A stretch of 64,000 bases of DNA, taken from NCBI RefSeq assembly GCF_008711155.1, contig NZ_VUYQ01000002.1, forward strand, positions 1-64,000. The letters are read 5' to 3'. Each line of letters starts with the position of its first letter. Position 1 is the first letter of the stretch. This DNA comes from Dechloromonas sp. CZR5. GTDB lineage: Bacteria; Pseudomonadota; Gammaproteobacteria; Burkholderiales; Rhodocyclaceae. The notes beneath the pieces were generated by a model that was not told where the DNA came from, did not search any database, and saw only the letters and a list, made by a program, of their open reading frames with translations. Below are positions 1-10,230 of this stretch, in pieces. The position numbers and the translations under genes are program-made.

Positions 1-98
1 TCACGCTGGTCGATCAGGTAAACGCGCTCTTGCGCAACAGCGGAGAAACCGATACCGGCCAGCAGGGCCAGAACCAGCGATTTCTTGACAATGTTCAT
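1..98 (-). CDS. Secreted or outer-membrane protein, N-terminal part only (runs off left edge)
   Basis: An open frame starts with ATG at position 98 on the minus strand and runs off the window after about 32 codons. The product begins MNIVKKSLVLALL and has a textbook Sec signal peptide: two lysines, a hydrophobic stretch, then a likely cleavage site after AVA and before QE. The mature part begins ERVYLIDQR. This start resembles OmpA-family proteins of betaproteobacteria as I remember them, but too little is present to decide. The upstream Shine-Dalgarno match is weak. Confidence 0.55.
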   Translation of the reverse strand, partial: MNIVKKSLVLALLAGIGFSAVAQERVYLIDQR

Positions 99-281
99 AG
101 TCGACAGTCCCAGGAAAAGTTTTGCGTAGGTACTTGTAATTTGCAGCTGTCCAATTCTATTACGAATCGTCACCTTTCAACCACTTGTCACACACAATCC
201 GGATGATTTCCGCCGCACCGTATCCGGTAACATAGACCGGTCGGGCCATACGCGCACCATCTTGGGGATTATGAAAAAACG
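99..281. other. Divergent intergenic region
   Basis: This 183-bp AT-richer stretch separates the leftward secreted-protein gene from the rightward gcr gene, so it should carry promoters for both. On the minus strand TTGAAA and TAGAAT boxes occur with 15-bp spacing, one or two bases shorter than ideal, so I do not call a promoter. No RNA gene or clear repeat was seen. Confidence 0.4.
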
Positions 282-2339
282 ATGACAACCATCCGGGCCC
301 TGTTCCGCTGGCTGCTGGGAAAGCCGGCCTCCATATCCGATCCGCTGGGCAAAGCACTCGAACGCTTCCGTAACCCGGAAGCCGATACGCTGGAGCTGAT
401 CCGCCGCCTCGTCGCCGTGCTGCGTCCGGCCAACCGGCGCGACGACGCCTACGTCGAGCGCTACCGCACCATGCTCGACCGTATCGAGGCCGACGCGTCG
501 CTGCGCGAAGCATTTTGCGGCCATGTCGTGCATTTTCTGGCTACCCGCCGCCTGGTCACCTTTTTCACCGACAGCGGCATCCTGCCCGGCACCGGCTTCT
601 TCTCCGAATGGGGACGCATCATCGGCAACCGGCTGCTGCCGGAAGTTCCCGACGAACGTCGCCTGAAGGATTGCCTGCATGTCGTTTTCCCGCATGCCGG
701 CGACTGGCGCTGGCTGCAGGAAATTCCACCGGAGCTATCGCAACGCTTCTGGGAAATGATGACCCCGGACATGGCACTGCGCAACATCGACTGGCGCGGC
801 ATCCAGGAGCAGATGCTCGATGCCGTGCTGCTGCTCGCCCACCGGGTCAGCGGCCTCGGCGTGGAAAGCGAGCTGATGCGCGCCTCGACCAACTTCGACG
901 ACGACACGCCGCGCTTCGTGGCCTTGTCGGCGGAGGCCCTCGACTTCGTCACCACCTTCCGCCGCGCCCTGAACGACAGCACGCAGCAGGCCGACGACGG
1001 CCGGCAACTGCTGGTCATCGCCGACCAATGCACCGAAACGCTGCAAAGAATACGCAAGCGTGCGCTGACGGTCGGCACCAGTCTTCATCTGTCCTATGTG
1101 CTGACGCGCAGCGAACAGAGCATCGAACGCCTGCGCGAACTGGTCGCCATCCTCGGTGCCGGCGAGCGGGCCGAGACGCATGCCGGGGCGATTCATGCCT
1201 GGGGCGAATTCGCCCACGCCGCCTTCATTGCCGAAAACCGCCGCAACAGCCTGCGTTTCTATCTCAGCCAGCTATCCAGCCTGCTTGCCGTGCGCGTCAC
1301 CGAAAACGCGGCCCGCTCAGGCGAGCACTACATCTGCGATTCAGCGAGCGACTATCGCAACATGTGGCGCTCGGCCGCCGGGGCCGGCGTCCTGATCGGC
1401 ATCATGGCCCTGCTCAAGATCAAGGCGGCCGCCCTGCACGCCCCCCTGTTCGGCGAAGCCTTCCTGTACAGCATGATCTATGGCCTGGGCTTCGTGGCGA
1501 TCTACCTGCTCGGCATGACGGTCGCCACCAAGCAGCCGGCGATGACCGCCCAGACGCTGGCCGGCCTGCTCGGCGACCTGCGCCTGAACCGCAGCGCCGA
1601 CCTCGAGCACCTGGTCGACGTCATTGCCGCGGTATGCCGCAGCCAGCTGGCGGCCATCGGCGGCAACGTGATGGTGGCCCTGCCCGTGGCCATTGCCGTC
1701 GGTGCGGGCCTGGGCTACCTGAACGGCGCCCCGGTCATCAGCCCGGAGAAAAGCGCCCACCTGTTCGACAGCCTCGACCTGCTGTCCTGGGCCCTGCCGC
1801 ATGCCGCGATCGCCGGCTGCTACCTGTTTCTCTCGGGACTGATCACCGGCTATTTCGACAATCGCGCGGCCTATGCCGGAATCGGCCCGCGCATCGGCCG
1901 CCTGGGCTGGCTCAGGGCCATTTTCGGCCCGGCGCGCGCCGGACGCATCGGCGGCTACATCCAGGACCGCCTGGGCGGGATCATGGGCAATTTCCTGTTC
2001 GGTTGCATGCTCGGTTCGACCGGCGTCATCGGCACCATCCTCGGCCTGCCGCTGGACATTCGCCATATCGCTTTCTCGTCGGCCAACCTGGGCTACGCCC
2101 TGGTCGGTTTCCAGTTCGACCTGCCGCTCAGCGCCGTCGTCTGGGCCGCGCTGGGCGTTGCCGCCATCGGCTTCACCAACCTGGCGGTTAGCTTCCTGCT
2201 GGCGCTGCGCACGGCCCTGCGCGCCCGGGGTGTGCAGTTCATCCACCACGGCCCGCTGCTCAAGGCGTTGTGGCGGCGCCTGCGCCAACAACCCGCCACC
2301 TTCTTCATGCCCGCCCGCCCGCCCGCCGGCAACGCGTAA
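282..2339 (+). CDS. gcr: Gcr family (SpecificRecomb) multi-pass membrane protein
   Basis: 685 aa. The family is usually annotated as site-specific recombinase Gcr, but I see no recombinase signature, neither a tyrosine-recombinase R-H-R-Y set nor a resolvase serine. The first ~360 residues are soluble and helix-rich. The rest holds about six hydrophobic membrane-spanning segments, starting near SAAGAGVLIGIMALL and ending near WAALGVAAIGFTNLAVSFLL, with conserved-looking Gly- and Asn-rich loops such as GNFLFGCMLGSTG. It is probably an inner-membrane protein of unknown function. The ATG at 282 follows a weak ribosome binding site. It sits 9 bp upstream of tamA and is probably co-transcribed with the TAM genes, which hints at an envelope role. 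This is inference. Confidence 0.75.
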   Translation: MTTIRALFRWLLGKPASISDPLGKALERFRNPEADTLELIRRLVAVLRPANRRDDAYVERYRTMLDRIEADASLREAFCGHVVHFLATRRLVTFFTDSGILPGTGFFSEWGRIIGNRLLPEVPDERRLKDCLHVVFPHAGDWRWLQEIPPELSQRFWEMMTPDMALRNIDWRGIQEQMLDAVLLLAHRVSGLGVESELMRASTNFDDDTPRFVALSAEALDFVTTFRRALNDSTQQADDGRQLLVIADQCTETLQRIRKRALTVGTSLHLSYVLTRSEQSIERLRELVAILGAGERAETHAGAIHAWGEFAHAAFIAENRRNSLRFYLSQLSSLLAVRVTENAARSGEHYICDSASDYRNMWRSAAGAGVLIGIMALLKIKAAALHAPLFGEAFLYSMIYGLGFVAIYLLGMTVATKQPAMTAQTLAGLLGDLRLNRSADLEHLVDVIAAVCRSQLAAIGGNVMVALPVAIAVGAGLGYLNGAPVISPEKSAHLFDSLDLLSWALPHAAIAGCYLFLSGLITGYFDNRAAYAGIGPRIGRLGWLRAIFGPARAGRIGGYIQDRLGGIMGNFLFGCMLGSTGVIGTILGLPLDIRHIAFSSANLGYALVGFQFDLPLSAVVWAALGVAAIGFTNLAVSFLLALRTALRARGVQFIHHGPLLKALWRRLRQQPATFFMPARPPAGNA

Positions 2340-2348
2340 AATGACAGC

Positions 2349-4037
2349 GTGTTCGCCCGCCCAACCGCCACCTTCCTGTCCGCCCTGCTGCTCGCTGCCG
2401 CCACACCGTTGGCGGCCGTCGAGCTGAGCCTGCAGGCGCCGGACGACATCGATGAACTGCTGGCGCCCTACCTGCCGGAGGAAGCCGGCAATACGCAGCG
2501 CCTGCAGGGCACGCTCAGCGAAATCCTGGCCACCGAAGGCTATTTCGCGCCGACCTTCGAATTCACCAATACCGACGACGGGCTGCGCCTGAACCTCGAC
2601 CCCGGGCCGCGCACCCTGATCAAGGCCGTCACCCTGAGCCTGGACGGACCGGTCGCCACCACGACACGGGAAGAACTCCAGCGCGACTGGCGCCTGCCGG
2701 TCGGCCAGCCTTTCCGGCAGGCGGACTGGAACGAAGCCAAGCAGCAGGTGCTCGCCCGCCTGCTCGCCTTCGAGCACGCTGACGCCCGCCTGGTCGACAG
2801 CGAGGCGACAATCGAGGTCGAGACGCACAGCGCCCGCCTGAACGCCCATTACGATGCCGGGCCGCGCTACCGCTTCGGCGCCTTGCGCGTCGAGGGCCTG
2901 CAGCGTTACGAACCGGCGCTGGTCGAGCGCTACAACCGGGTGGTGGAAGCCGGACAACCCTACCGCGAGGAAAGCCTGAACGTCTTGCAGAGCACCTTGC
3001 AGGCGACGCCCTATTTTGCTTCCGTGCAGGCGGCGCTCGATCGCGAAGCCGCCGAGATCGACGCCGACGGCATGGCAACCGCCCCCGTCGTGGTCCGCGT
3101 CCGCGAACGGGCGCCGCACCGGGTATCCTTCGGGGCCGGCGCCAGTTCGAACACGGGCGCCCGTGTCGAATTCAACACCCACTCATCCGATCTGCTGGGC
3201 CAAGCCTGGGAGCTGGACAGCGGCCTGCGCCTGGAGCAAAAGCGCCAGACGGTCTACGCCGATGTCTTCCTGCCGCCGGACGGACGCTTCCGCCGCAACA
3301 GCGTGGGCGCGATGATGCAGACCACCGACATCGCCGGACTGAAAACCGAACGCTACGCCCTGGGGGCGCAGACCGTGCAGCAACGCGGCAGCGTCGAGCA
3401 ACGCCTGTCGCTGAACTGGCAGACCGAATTGCGCGAACCCGACGGCGCCCAGTCGGAGACCAGCCGGGCCCTGGTGCCCAACGCAATGTGGACCTGGCGG
3501 CGCGTCGATAATCTGCTCGATCCGCGCCGGGGAACGGTTCTCCAGACCCAGATCGGCGGCGGCACCCGGGCCGTGCTGTCCGACCAGAACTTTGTCCGCA
3601 TGCATGGCCGCATCCAGCACTACATCCCACTCGGGCGCAACAATACGCTGACCCTGCGGGGCGAAATCGGCTATACCCTCGCCGACTCCCGCCGCCACAT
3701 CCCGCAGGACTACCTGTTCCGGACCGGCGGCGCCAGTTCGGTGCGCGGCTATGCCTACCAGAGCCTGGGCATCAAGGAAGGTGCGGCAACGGTCGGCGGC
3801 CGCTACCTGGCCATCGCCAGCGCCGAAGTGACGCATTGGCTGGACGAGGACTGGGGCATCGCCGCCTTCGTCGACGCCGGCGATGCCTTCGATGCGCGAC
3901 AGGATGCCCGCCTCGCCGTCGGCTACGGGCTGGGCGCCCGCTGGCGCAGCCCGGCCGGTCCGATCGGCGTCGACCTGGCCTACGGCGAACGCACGCGCGG
4001 CTTCCAGCTTCATTTCTCGCTGGCCATTCCGTTCTGA
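2349..4037 (+). CDS. tamA: TamA, outer-membrane translocation and assembly module barrel protein
   Basis: 562 aa with a GTG start. The ATG at 2341 is in another frame, and only the GTG reading gives a signal peptide (SALLLAAATPLAAVE). Three POTRA-like repeats occupy roughly residues 25 to 260 and a 16-strand-type beta barrel the rest. The barrel has the Omp85 signature near the end (GGASSVRGYAYQSLG, residues ~460-475) and a C-terminal phenylalanine (SLAIPF), which is the usual outer-membrane insertion signal. TamA works with TamB to insert or transport outer-membrane components; the tamB gene follows after 1 bp, the standard arrangement. Length fits the family. Confidence 0.92.
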   Translation: MFARPTATFLSALLLAAATPLAAVELSLQAPDDIDELLAPYLPEEAGNTQRLQGTLSEILATEGYFAPTFEFTNTDDGLRLNLDPGPRTLIKAVTLSLDGPVATTTREELQRDWRLPVGQPFRQADWNEAKQQVLARLLAFEHADARLVDSEATIEVETHSARLNAHYDAGPRYRFGALRVEGLQRYEPALVERYNRVVEAGQPYREESLNVLQSTLQATPYFASVQAALDREAAEIDADGMATAPVVVRVRERAPHRVSFGAGASSNTGARVEFNTHSSDLLGQAWELDSGLRLEQKRQTVYADVFLPPDGRFRRNSVGAMMQTTDIAGLKTERYALGAQTVQQRGSVEQRLSLNWQTELREPDGAQSETSRALVPNAMWTWRRVDNLLDPRRGTVLQTQIGGGTRAVLSDQNFVRMHGRIQHYIPLGRNNTLTLRGEIGYTLADSRRHIPQDYLFRTGGASSVRGYAYQSLGIKEGAATVGGRYLAIASAEVTHWLDEDWGIAAFVDAGDAFDARQDARLAVGYGLGARWRSPAGPIGVDLAYGERTRGFQLHFSLAIPF

Positions 4038-4038
4038 C

Positions 4039-7000
4039 ATGCTGCGCCGCATCGCCCTCCTCTCCCTCCTCGTCATCGCCTTCCTGCTCGGCGCCGCCGC
4101 TTGGCTGACGAACAGCGAAAGCGGCCTGCAAACGATCCTGCGCCTCGCCGCGCAAGCCAGCGCCGGACGCTTGCAAGCCGACGACGCGCGGGGCCGCCTG
4201 ACCGGCCCGCTCGACATCGCCAGATTGAGCTGGCAGGACGGCGACCGGCAAATCGTCCTCACCGGCATTCATCTCGACTGGTCGGCTCCGGCCCTGCTCA
4301 ACGGCCAGCTGCGGATCACCGAATTCGAGGCGGCGACACTCGACATCCGGCAGCCCCCCAGCAACGAACCGCTGCTGGCACCGGACCAGCTGACACTCCC
4401 GCTGGCCGTCGATATCGAGCGCCTGGCGCTCGGCAAGCTGAACTTCAACGGCGATACGCTCGGCGAAGGCATCGGCGCGCACCTGGCGAGCGATGGACGC
4501 GAACACCGCATCGAGCAGCTGTCCCTGCGCCTGGGCGATGTGGCCATCGAAGCGCAGGCCCGCCTCGATGGCCAGGCCCCCTTCCCGCTGTCAGGAGCAC
4601 TCAAGCTCAGCGGCCAGCTCGAACAGCGCCCGCTCGCCATGGAAGCAACCGCCAGTGGCGAGTTGGCGTGGATCGAACTGGCCATGGTCGCCACCCAAGG
4701 GATCGACGGCCATGCCGACGTGTCGCTGACCCCCTTTGCCGCGGCACCGTTTGCCCGCGCCCGCCTGCAACTCGAACACATCGACCCGGCCAGCTGGGTA
4801 GCCGATGCCCCCAAGGCCGACCTCAGCGTAGTCGCCGACATAACGCCGCAAGACCGGGGTTTTCTCGGCAGCTTCGGCTTGACCAACCGGCTCCCGGGCC
4901 CCGTCGACCGCCAGCGCCTGCCGCTGGTGACCCTGGCCGGCACCCTGAACTGGCAGGAAACCCGCTTGCGCCTCGGCGACCTGCACGCAGCCCTGCCCGG
5001 CGGCGGCGTGCTCGACGGCCGGGGCGAATGGCGCGACAACGCCCTGTCGCTCGACCTGCAAGCCCGCCGCCTCGACGTCCGGGAACTCGTGTCGTCCCTG
5101 CGCCCGACCCGCCTGGCCGGTCCGCTGTCGGCAACGCTGGCCGCCGAACGACAGCAGCTGCGCATCGATCTGCGCGACAGCGCCTTCAGCCTGTTCGCCG
5201 AAGCCACCCTGGCGAAGCAGCACCTGCAATTGCCCCGGATCCTGCTGACTGCCGGCGAGGCGCGGCTGGAGGCACAAGGCGAACTGGACCTGGCCTCGCC
5301 GCGCACCTTCTCGATCAAGGGCGAACTACGGCACTTCGACCCCAGCCGCTTTGCCAGCCTGCCGGCGGCGAATATCAATGCCCACCTGCAGGCCAGCGGG
5401 CGCCTTGCCCCCCAACCCGTCGTCGACGCCGGCTTCAACCTGCAGGATAGCCGGATAGCCGGCCAGGCCATCGGCGGCCACGGGCAACTGAGCGTTGCCT
5501 GGCCGCGCATTCCGCAAGCCGACATCGAGCTGACGGCCGGCAGCAACCGACTGACAGCCCGCGGCGCATACGGGCAGGCCGGCGACCTGCTCAAGCTCGA
5601 CATCGACGCCCGGCAACTCGCACCCTTCGGTCTGGAAGGCGGCATCCAGGGCCACTGGGAACTGGCCGGAACGCCGCAGGCGCCCGTCCTCAACGGATCC
5701 CTCCAGGCCGACAGGCTCGGCTGGCCCGGCCACGGCAGGGTCAGCGGACTCAAGCTGAGCGCCACGCTGGGCAGCGAGGCCTCCTCCCCCCTGGCGCTCG
5801 ACCTGAGCGTCGCGACGCTGGACAGCACCGACCAGCCCACCCTGTTGCGCGGCCTGCGTCTGCAGGGTGAGGGCAGCAACCAGACGCATCGCCTGACGGC
5901 GCAAGCCGACATCGCCGGCCAGCATCGGTTCAGCATCACCGCCGCGGGTGGCTGGAACAGCGCCCGCTCGACCTGGAGCGGCCAGCTCGACACTACCCGC
6001 CTCGACAGCAGCGACAGCGCGCGCAACGTCAGGCTGCTCGCCCCGGCGCCCTTGCTGCTATCGGCGTCGACGTGGCAGATCGGGCCGCTGCGCCTGGGCG
6101 GCGCCCCGCTCGACTGGCAGGCGACACTGCAGGCCAGGGCAGACGACAAGACACTGGCTGCCTCGCTCAGCGCGCGGGGGAGCCGGATCGGGCAGATTGA
6201 CGGCCGTCTCGATGCCGCCATGCAAGGCGCCTGGTCGCTGGCCCGCGACAGTCGCTGGCAGGGATCGCTGCAAGCCGACGTGGCCAGCCTCGGCTGGCTG
6301 GGCGAACTGATCGGCGAAGGCTGGCAAAGCGAAGGGCGGCTCAACGGCGAACTGCGGCTGTCCGGCACCCCCGGCCGACCGCTGGTCAGCGGCCGGCTGC
6401 GCGGCGAGCAATTGGCACTGCGCCTGGCGACCCAGGGGCTGAACCTCGCCCGGGGCGAACTCGACATCGACCTGCGCGACAATCTGCTGCACATCCGGCG
6501 TCTGGGTTTCGACAGCCTGCTGCAGCCCCTGCCGCGCGCCCTCCGGCTCGAAGCCGGCAACGCACTGGCCGGGCTCGACAAGAGCCCCGGGCGGCTCGAG
6601 GTGAGCGGCGAGATGCGCCTCGACCGGCACCTCGGCAGCAGCAACGACGGCGGCGAAAGCGCCTTTCTGGATGTGCGCCTGGACCGGCTCGGCGCCTTTC
6701 AGCTGCCCGATCAATGGGTAACCGTCTCGGGCAACGGCCGACTGAGCTGGCAGCACGGCACCCTGGGTGCGCAGGGCCGGCTGGCGGTCGACGCCGGCTA
6801 CTGGCAGTTGGCCAAGGGCGGCACGCCGCGCCTGTCGGATGACGTGGTGGTCAAGCGCCCGGGCAGCGAAAAACCCGCTGCCGCACTACGCCCGAAACTT
6901 GACCTCGACATCGTCGCCGACCTGGGCAACACCTTCCTGTTCAACGGCGCCGGCCTCTCCAGCCGTCTCGTCGGCGAGGTGCGCATTACCGCCAGGGGCC

Positions 7001-7695
7001 GCGACCTGCCGCGGGCCAGCGGCACCATCCGGACCCGCAAGGGCCGCTTCGAGGCCTACGGGCAGAAGCTCGATATCGAACGGGGCGTGCTCAGCTTCAA
7101 CGGCTTACTCGACAATCCCGGGCTCGATGTCCGCGCCATCCGCAAGGGCCTGGCAGTCGAGGCGGGGGTTCAGATCAGCGGAACGGCCCAGAAGCCGGTC
7201 GTCAAGCTGGTGTCCGATCCGGAGCGACCGGAGGCAGAAAAACTGGCCTGGCTGGTTCTCGGCCACGGCCCGGAGCAGACGGGGGCAAGCGATGCGACCA
7301 CTTTGCTGACGGCGGCCAGCGGCCTGCTCGGCAACGACGCTGGCAATGTCGTCCAGCAGATCAAGAAAACCTTCGGGTTCGACGAACTCGGCGTCCGCCA
7401 GGGCAACCTCGGCGACAGCGGCGGACGGCAGCAAAGCAGCCGGGTCGCCGGCGGTAGCGTTGACACGACCGGGAGCACCGGCCAGCAGATTTTTTCGGTC
7501 GGCAAGCGCCTGTCGTCGAACGCCATGCTCTCCTACGAGCAGACGTTGGGCAGGGCAGAAGGCATCGTCAAGCTCACCGTCAACCTCAGCCGCCGGATCG
7601 CCGTCATCGGCCGGGCCGGCAGCGACAACGCTCTGGACGTGTTCTACACGCTGGCTTTCGGACGCGACGAGGTGAAGGAAGCTACCAAACCTTAG
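4039..7695 (+). CDS. tamB: TamB, translocation and assembly module inner-membrane/periplasmic protein
   Basis: 1218 aa. I place the start at the ATG at 4039, one base after the tamA stop; the frame is open further upstream but that part overlaps tamA. An N-terminal membrane anchor (IALLSLLVIAFLLGAAAWL) is followed by ~900 residues of repetitive beta-strand sequence expected to form a lipid-conducting periplasmic groove. The C-terminal ~350 residues match the DUF490/TamB domain, with motifs such as GRDLPRASGTIRTRKG and the closing segment RAGSDNALDVFYTLAFGRDE. TamB spans the periplasm and contacts TamA. Length is typical of betaproteobacterial TamB. Gcr, tamA and tamB are probably one transcription unit. 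Confidence 0.92.
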   Translation: MLRRIALLSLLVIAFLLGAAAWLTNSESGLQTILRLAAQASAGRLQADDARGRLTGPLDIARLSWQDGDRQIVLTGIHLDWSAPALLNGQLRITEFEAATLDIRQPPSNEPLLAPDQLTLPLAVDIERLALGKLNFNGDTLGEGIGAHLASDGREHRIEQLSLRLGDVAIEAQARLDGQAPFPLSGALKLSGQLEQRPLAMEATASGELAWIELAMVATQGIDGHADVSLTPFAAAPFARARLQLEHIDPASWVADAPKADLSVVADITPQDRGFLGSFGLTNRLPGPVDRQRLPLVTLAGTLNWQETRLRLGDLHAALPGGGVLDGRGEWRDNALSLDLQARRLDVRELVSSLRPTRLAGPLSATLAAERQQLRIDLRDSAFSLFAEATLAKQHLQLPRILLTAGEARLEAQGELDLASPRTFSIKGELRHFDPSRFASLPAANINAHLQASGRLAPQPVVDAGFNLQDSRIAGQAIGGHGQLSVAWPRIPQADIELTAGSNRLTARGAYGQAGDLLKLDIDARQLAPFGLEGGIQGHWELAGTPQAPVLNGSLQADRLGWPGHGRVSGLKLSATLGSEASSPLALDLSVATLDSTDQPTLLRGLRLQGEGSNQTHRLTAQADIAGQHRFSITAAGGWNSARSTWSGQLDTTRLDSSDSARNVRLLAPAPLLLSASTWQIGPLRLGGAPLDWQATLQARADDKTLAASLSARGSRIGQIDGRLDAAMQGAWSLARDSRWQGSLQADVASLGWLGELIGEGWQSEGRLNGELRLSGTPGRPLVSGRLRGEQLALRLATQGLNLARGELDIDLRDNLLHIRRLGFDSLLQPLPRALRLEAGNALAGLDKSPGRLEVSGEMRLDRHLGSSNDGGESAFLDVRLDRLGAFQLPDQWVTVSGNGRLSWQHGTLGAQGRLAVDAGYWQLAKGGTPRLSDDVVVKRPGSEKPAAALRPKLDLDIVADLGNTFLFNGAGLSSRLVGEVRITARGRDLPRASGTIRTRKGRFEAYGQKLDIERGVLSFNGLLDNPGLDVRAIRKGLAVEAGVQISGTAQKPVVKLVSDPERPEAEKLAWLVLGHGPEQTGASDATTLLTAASGLLGNDAGNVVQQIKKTFGFDELGVRQGNLGDSGGRQQSSRVAGGSVDTTGSTGQQIFSVGKRLSSNAMLSYEQTLGRAEGIVKLTVNLSRRIAVIGRAGSDNALDVFYTLAFGRDEVKEATKP

Positions 7696-7719
7696 GCGAT
7701 GCCGGCAGGGTGAAACAGC

Positions 7720-10230
7720 CTAAAGCGGCGGAAAATCCGGCGGCTGCGCCGCTTCCTTCCCGGCCAGACGTCTGATGACGATGGCCATCAAGGCTTCCTG
7801 CCTGACCGGCTTGGACAGGAAGTCATCCATACCGGCGGCACGGGTCTGCTCGGCATCTTCGGCGAACGCCCCGGCGCTCAGGGCGACAACCGGCAAATGC
7901 CCAGCCTCCTGTGCTGCTTCCCATTCGCGAATGCGGCGGGTCGCCTCAAGGCCATCCATGACCGGCATCTGCACATCCATCAGAACCAGATCCGGACGCG
8001 GAACGGTCGTCGCGGCGGCCACGGCCTCGCTGCCGTCGGCTGCCAGATCGATGCTCAGGCCCTGCCGGGAAAGCATGCGCTGGGTGACCTGGCGATTGAT
8101 CGGATTGTCATCGACGATCAGCACGCGACCGGACATCGTTGCGAGATCACCCGCCGCCTGGCGCACGGCCTGCCGGCTATCCGCATGCATCGCGAGGGCC
8201 TCGACGCGGACCCGGAACCAGAAGCGCGACCCGCTGCCGGATTCGCTTTCGACCCCCGCCTCGCCGCCCATCAATTCAGCCAGACGACGGACGATGGACA
8301 GGCCGAGGCCGGTCCCGCCATATTCACGGGTCGTCGAGCTGTCGACTTGCGAAAACGGCTGGAAGAGCTGTGCCAGCTTGTCCGGCGCAATCCCGATGCC
8401 GCTGTCGGTGACCGAGAATTCCATCAGGAGTGCCCCTTGTGCGTCGGCGACCTCGCCGGCTTCGATACGCACAAAGCCGCGCTCGGTGAACTTGACCGCG
8501 TTGCTGACCAGATTGGTCAGCATCTGGCGAATGCGGATCGGATCGGCCATGTAACGCGTGCCCGGCTGCCCCAGCCAGGCCAACTGCATGTCGATTCCCT
8601 TTTCCTGCACGCTGCCGGCAAACAACGTGGCGGCTTCATGAAGAATCTGCGCGGGATCGAAGGGAGCGCTGTTGATATCCAGCTTGCCGGCCTCGATTTT
8701 CGACAGGTCGAGCACATCGTTCAGCAATGTCAGCAGGGTTTGACCGGAGTTCAGGATGGTCCGCGCGAAATCCTGCCGCTCCTCCTCGCTCAGGTTGGGC
8801 ATCAGCAGCAGCTGGGCCATGCCCAGGACGGCGTTCATCGGGGTGCGGATTTCGTGCGACATCACGGCGAGGAAGTCGCTCTTGGCACGATTTGCCGCTT
8901 CGGCCGCCTCCTTCGCTTCGTACAGCTCGGTAATATCGATGCGAAAGCCGACAGTGAAGCCTTCCGGCGTCTTGCGTTCGCGGATTCTCAGCCACCGGCC
9001 ATCGTCAAGCCGCTGGATGAGGTCGCTCTGGCCGCTGCGATGCGCCGCCATCCGTTCGGCCACCCAGGCCTCGACTCGCCCCTTGGCCTGCGCGTACTGC
9101 CCACGCTCCGCCCCGGTCCGGATGATGTCCTCGAAGCGACGGCCCGGCACCAGCAAATCGGCCGATGCCCGGTAATACTCACGGTAGCGCTCGTTGCAAT
9201 AGGCCAGCCGGTCCTTCTGGTCATAGATGACGAAGGCCTCTCCAATCGTTTCGATCGATGACTGCAGCATGGCCTGGCTTTCCTGCAGGCGGCTCTCCAT
9301 GGCCAGATGATGAGCAAAAGTCCGGTACAGCGTGAAGAGAAGCGTCATGATCAGCGCCGAGAGCACTATCGCCACGAGCAGCACCCGGTTCCGGTAATCC
9401 CGATAGCCGGCCAGGACTTCGTCCTTTGGATGCCCGACGACAAAGCTCAAGCCATATTCCGGCAAACGTTCGAAACCGTAAACGCGATCGACGCCATCGA
9501 CCGGATCGACCTGCGCAAAGCTGCCTGACCGGAGCGCCCCCGTCGCCAGATAGGGCGCACCCTGCACCTTCATCCCCATGACCCGCTCCCCATCCGGGTA
9601 ACGGGCCATAATGTCACCACCATCGGAAACGGCGAACACCACCGTACTCGCCTCCAGCTTGCCCCGAAAGGCGGTCAAGGTATCCGGGCTGACCGAAATC
9701 ACCATCACCCCCTTGAAGCCTTCTTCGGACAACAAGGGGCGTGTGATCTGGACGGACCATTTGCCGGATCGCTTGCCTTTGACCGGATTGCTGATGAACA
9801 AGCGGTCGCCGCCGTCCACATGGACCCGAAAATGCTCGCGCTCACCAAGGTACATGCGCTCCGCCGGCAAGCCCAGGCTGGAATAGACCAGCCATCCTTG
9901 CGCGTCGATCACCGCGATCTGGAAGGTCACGTCTTCCATGTGTTTCCGGCGACGACTGACCTGCATGTCGAAATGCGCCGGCCCTTCCGCCCAATGTATC
10001 CGCAGATCGATCAGTGCCGCATTCAGGCGCTTGATGAGCGAAGCGGCACTTTCAGCCGAGGCTTGCGCCTGAAACTCGGTCACCCGCGCGATTTCGTGCA
10101 GGTCGCTACTTTGACTGCGCTCGAGTTCATGGAACGCTCCCCCCCAGATCATCGCCAGACAAACCACAACAGCCAGCCAGAGAGCCAGACGGCGAGACTG
10201 CTTGCCGCCCTGAGAGAAAGAGGAACCCAT
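7720..10230 (-). CDS. Hybrid sensor histidine kinase with periplasmic Cache-like sensor, PAS, kinase core and receiver
   Basis: 836 aa from the ATG at 10230; a TTG at 10329 in frame would add 33 residues of unconvincing sequence. Order: transmembrane helix (LALWLAVVVCLAMIWGGAF), ~250-residue periplasmic region resembling a Cache-type ligand sensor, second helix (VLLVAIVLSALIMTLLF), PAS domain (GEAFVIYDQKDRLAYCNERY), HisKA with SHEIRTPMNAVLGMAQ carrying the phospho-histidine, HATPase_c with NAVKFTERG, DSGIGIAP and GGTGLGLS boxes, and a C-terminal receiver with phospho-acceptor Asp in VLMDVQMPVMDG. No separate response regulator or output domain is adjacent, so the target is unknown. Convergent with tamB (24 bp between stops). 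Confidence 0.9.
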   Translation of the reverse strand: MGSSFSQGGKQSRRLALWLAVVVCLAMIWGGAFHELERSQSSDLHEIARVTEFQAQASAESAASLIKRLNAALIDLRIHWAEGPAHFDMQVSRRRKHMEDVTFQIAVIDAQGWLVYSSLGLPAERMYLGEREHFRVHVDGGDRLFISNPVKGKRSGKWSVQITRPLLSEEGFKGVMVISVSPDTLTAFRGKLEASTVVFAVSDGGDIMARYPDGERVMGMKVQGAPYLATGALRSGSFAQVDPVDGVDRVYGFERLPEYGLSFVVGHPKDEVLAGYRDYRNRVLLVAIVLSALIMTLLFTLYRTFAHHLAMESRLQESQAMLQSSIETIGEAFVIYDQKDRLAYCNERYREYYRASADLLVPGRRFEDIIRTGAERGQYAQAKGRVEAWVAERMAAHRSGQSDLIQRLDDGRWLRIRERKTPEGFTVGFRIDITELYEAKEAAEAANRAKSDFLAVMSHEIRTPMNAVLGMAQLLLMPNLSEEERQDFARTILNSGQTLLTLLNDVLDLSKIEAGKLDINSAPFDPAQILHEAATLFAGSVQEKGIDMQLAWLGQPGTRYMADPIRIRQMLTNLVSNAVKFTERGFVRIEAGEVADAQGALLMEFSVTDSGIGIAPDKLAQLFQPFSQVDSSTTREYGGTGLGLSIVRRLAELMGGEAGVESESGSGSRFWFRVRVEALAMHADSRQAVRQAAGDLATMSGRVLIVDDNPINRQVTQRMLSRQGLSIDLAADGSEAVAAATTVPRPDLVLMDVQMPVMDGLEATRRIREWEAAQEAGHLPVVALSAGAFAEDAEQTRAAGMDDFLSKPVRQEALMAIVIRRLAGKEAAQPPDFPPL

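Noticed and set aside
1341..3182. Long minus-strand open frame across gcr and tamA
   Set aside because: Opposite-strand shadow of two well-supported genes; composition is Gly-, Gln- and Arg-rich without a recognisable domain.
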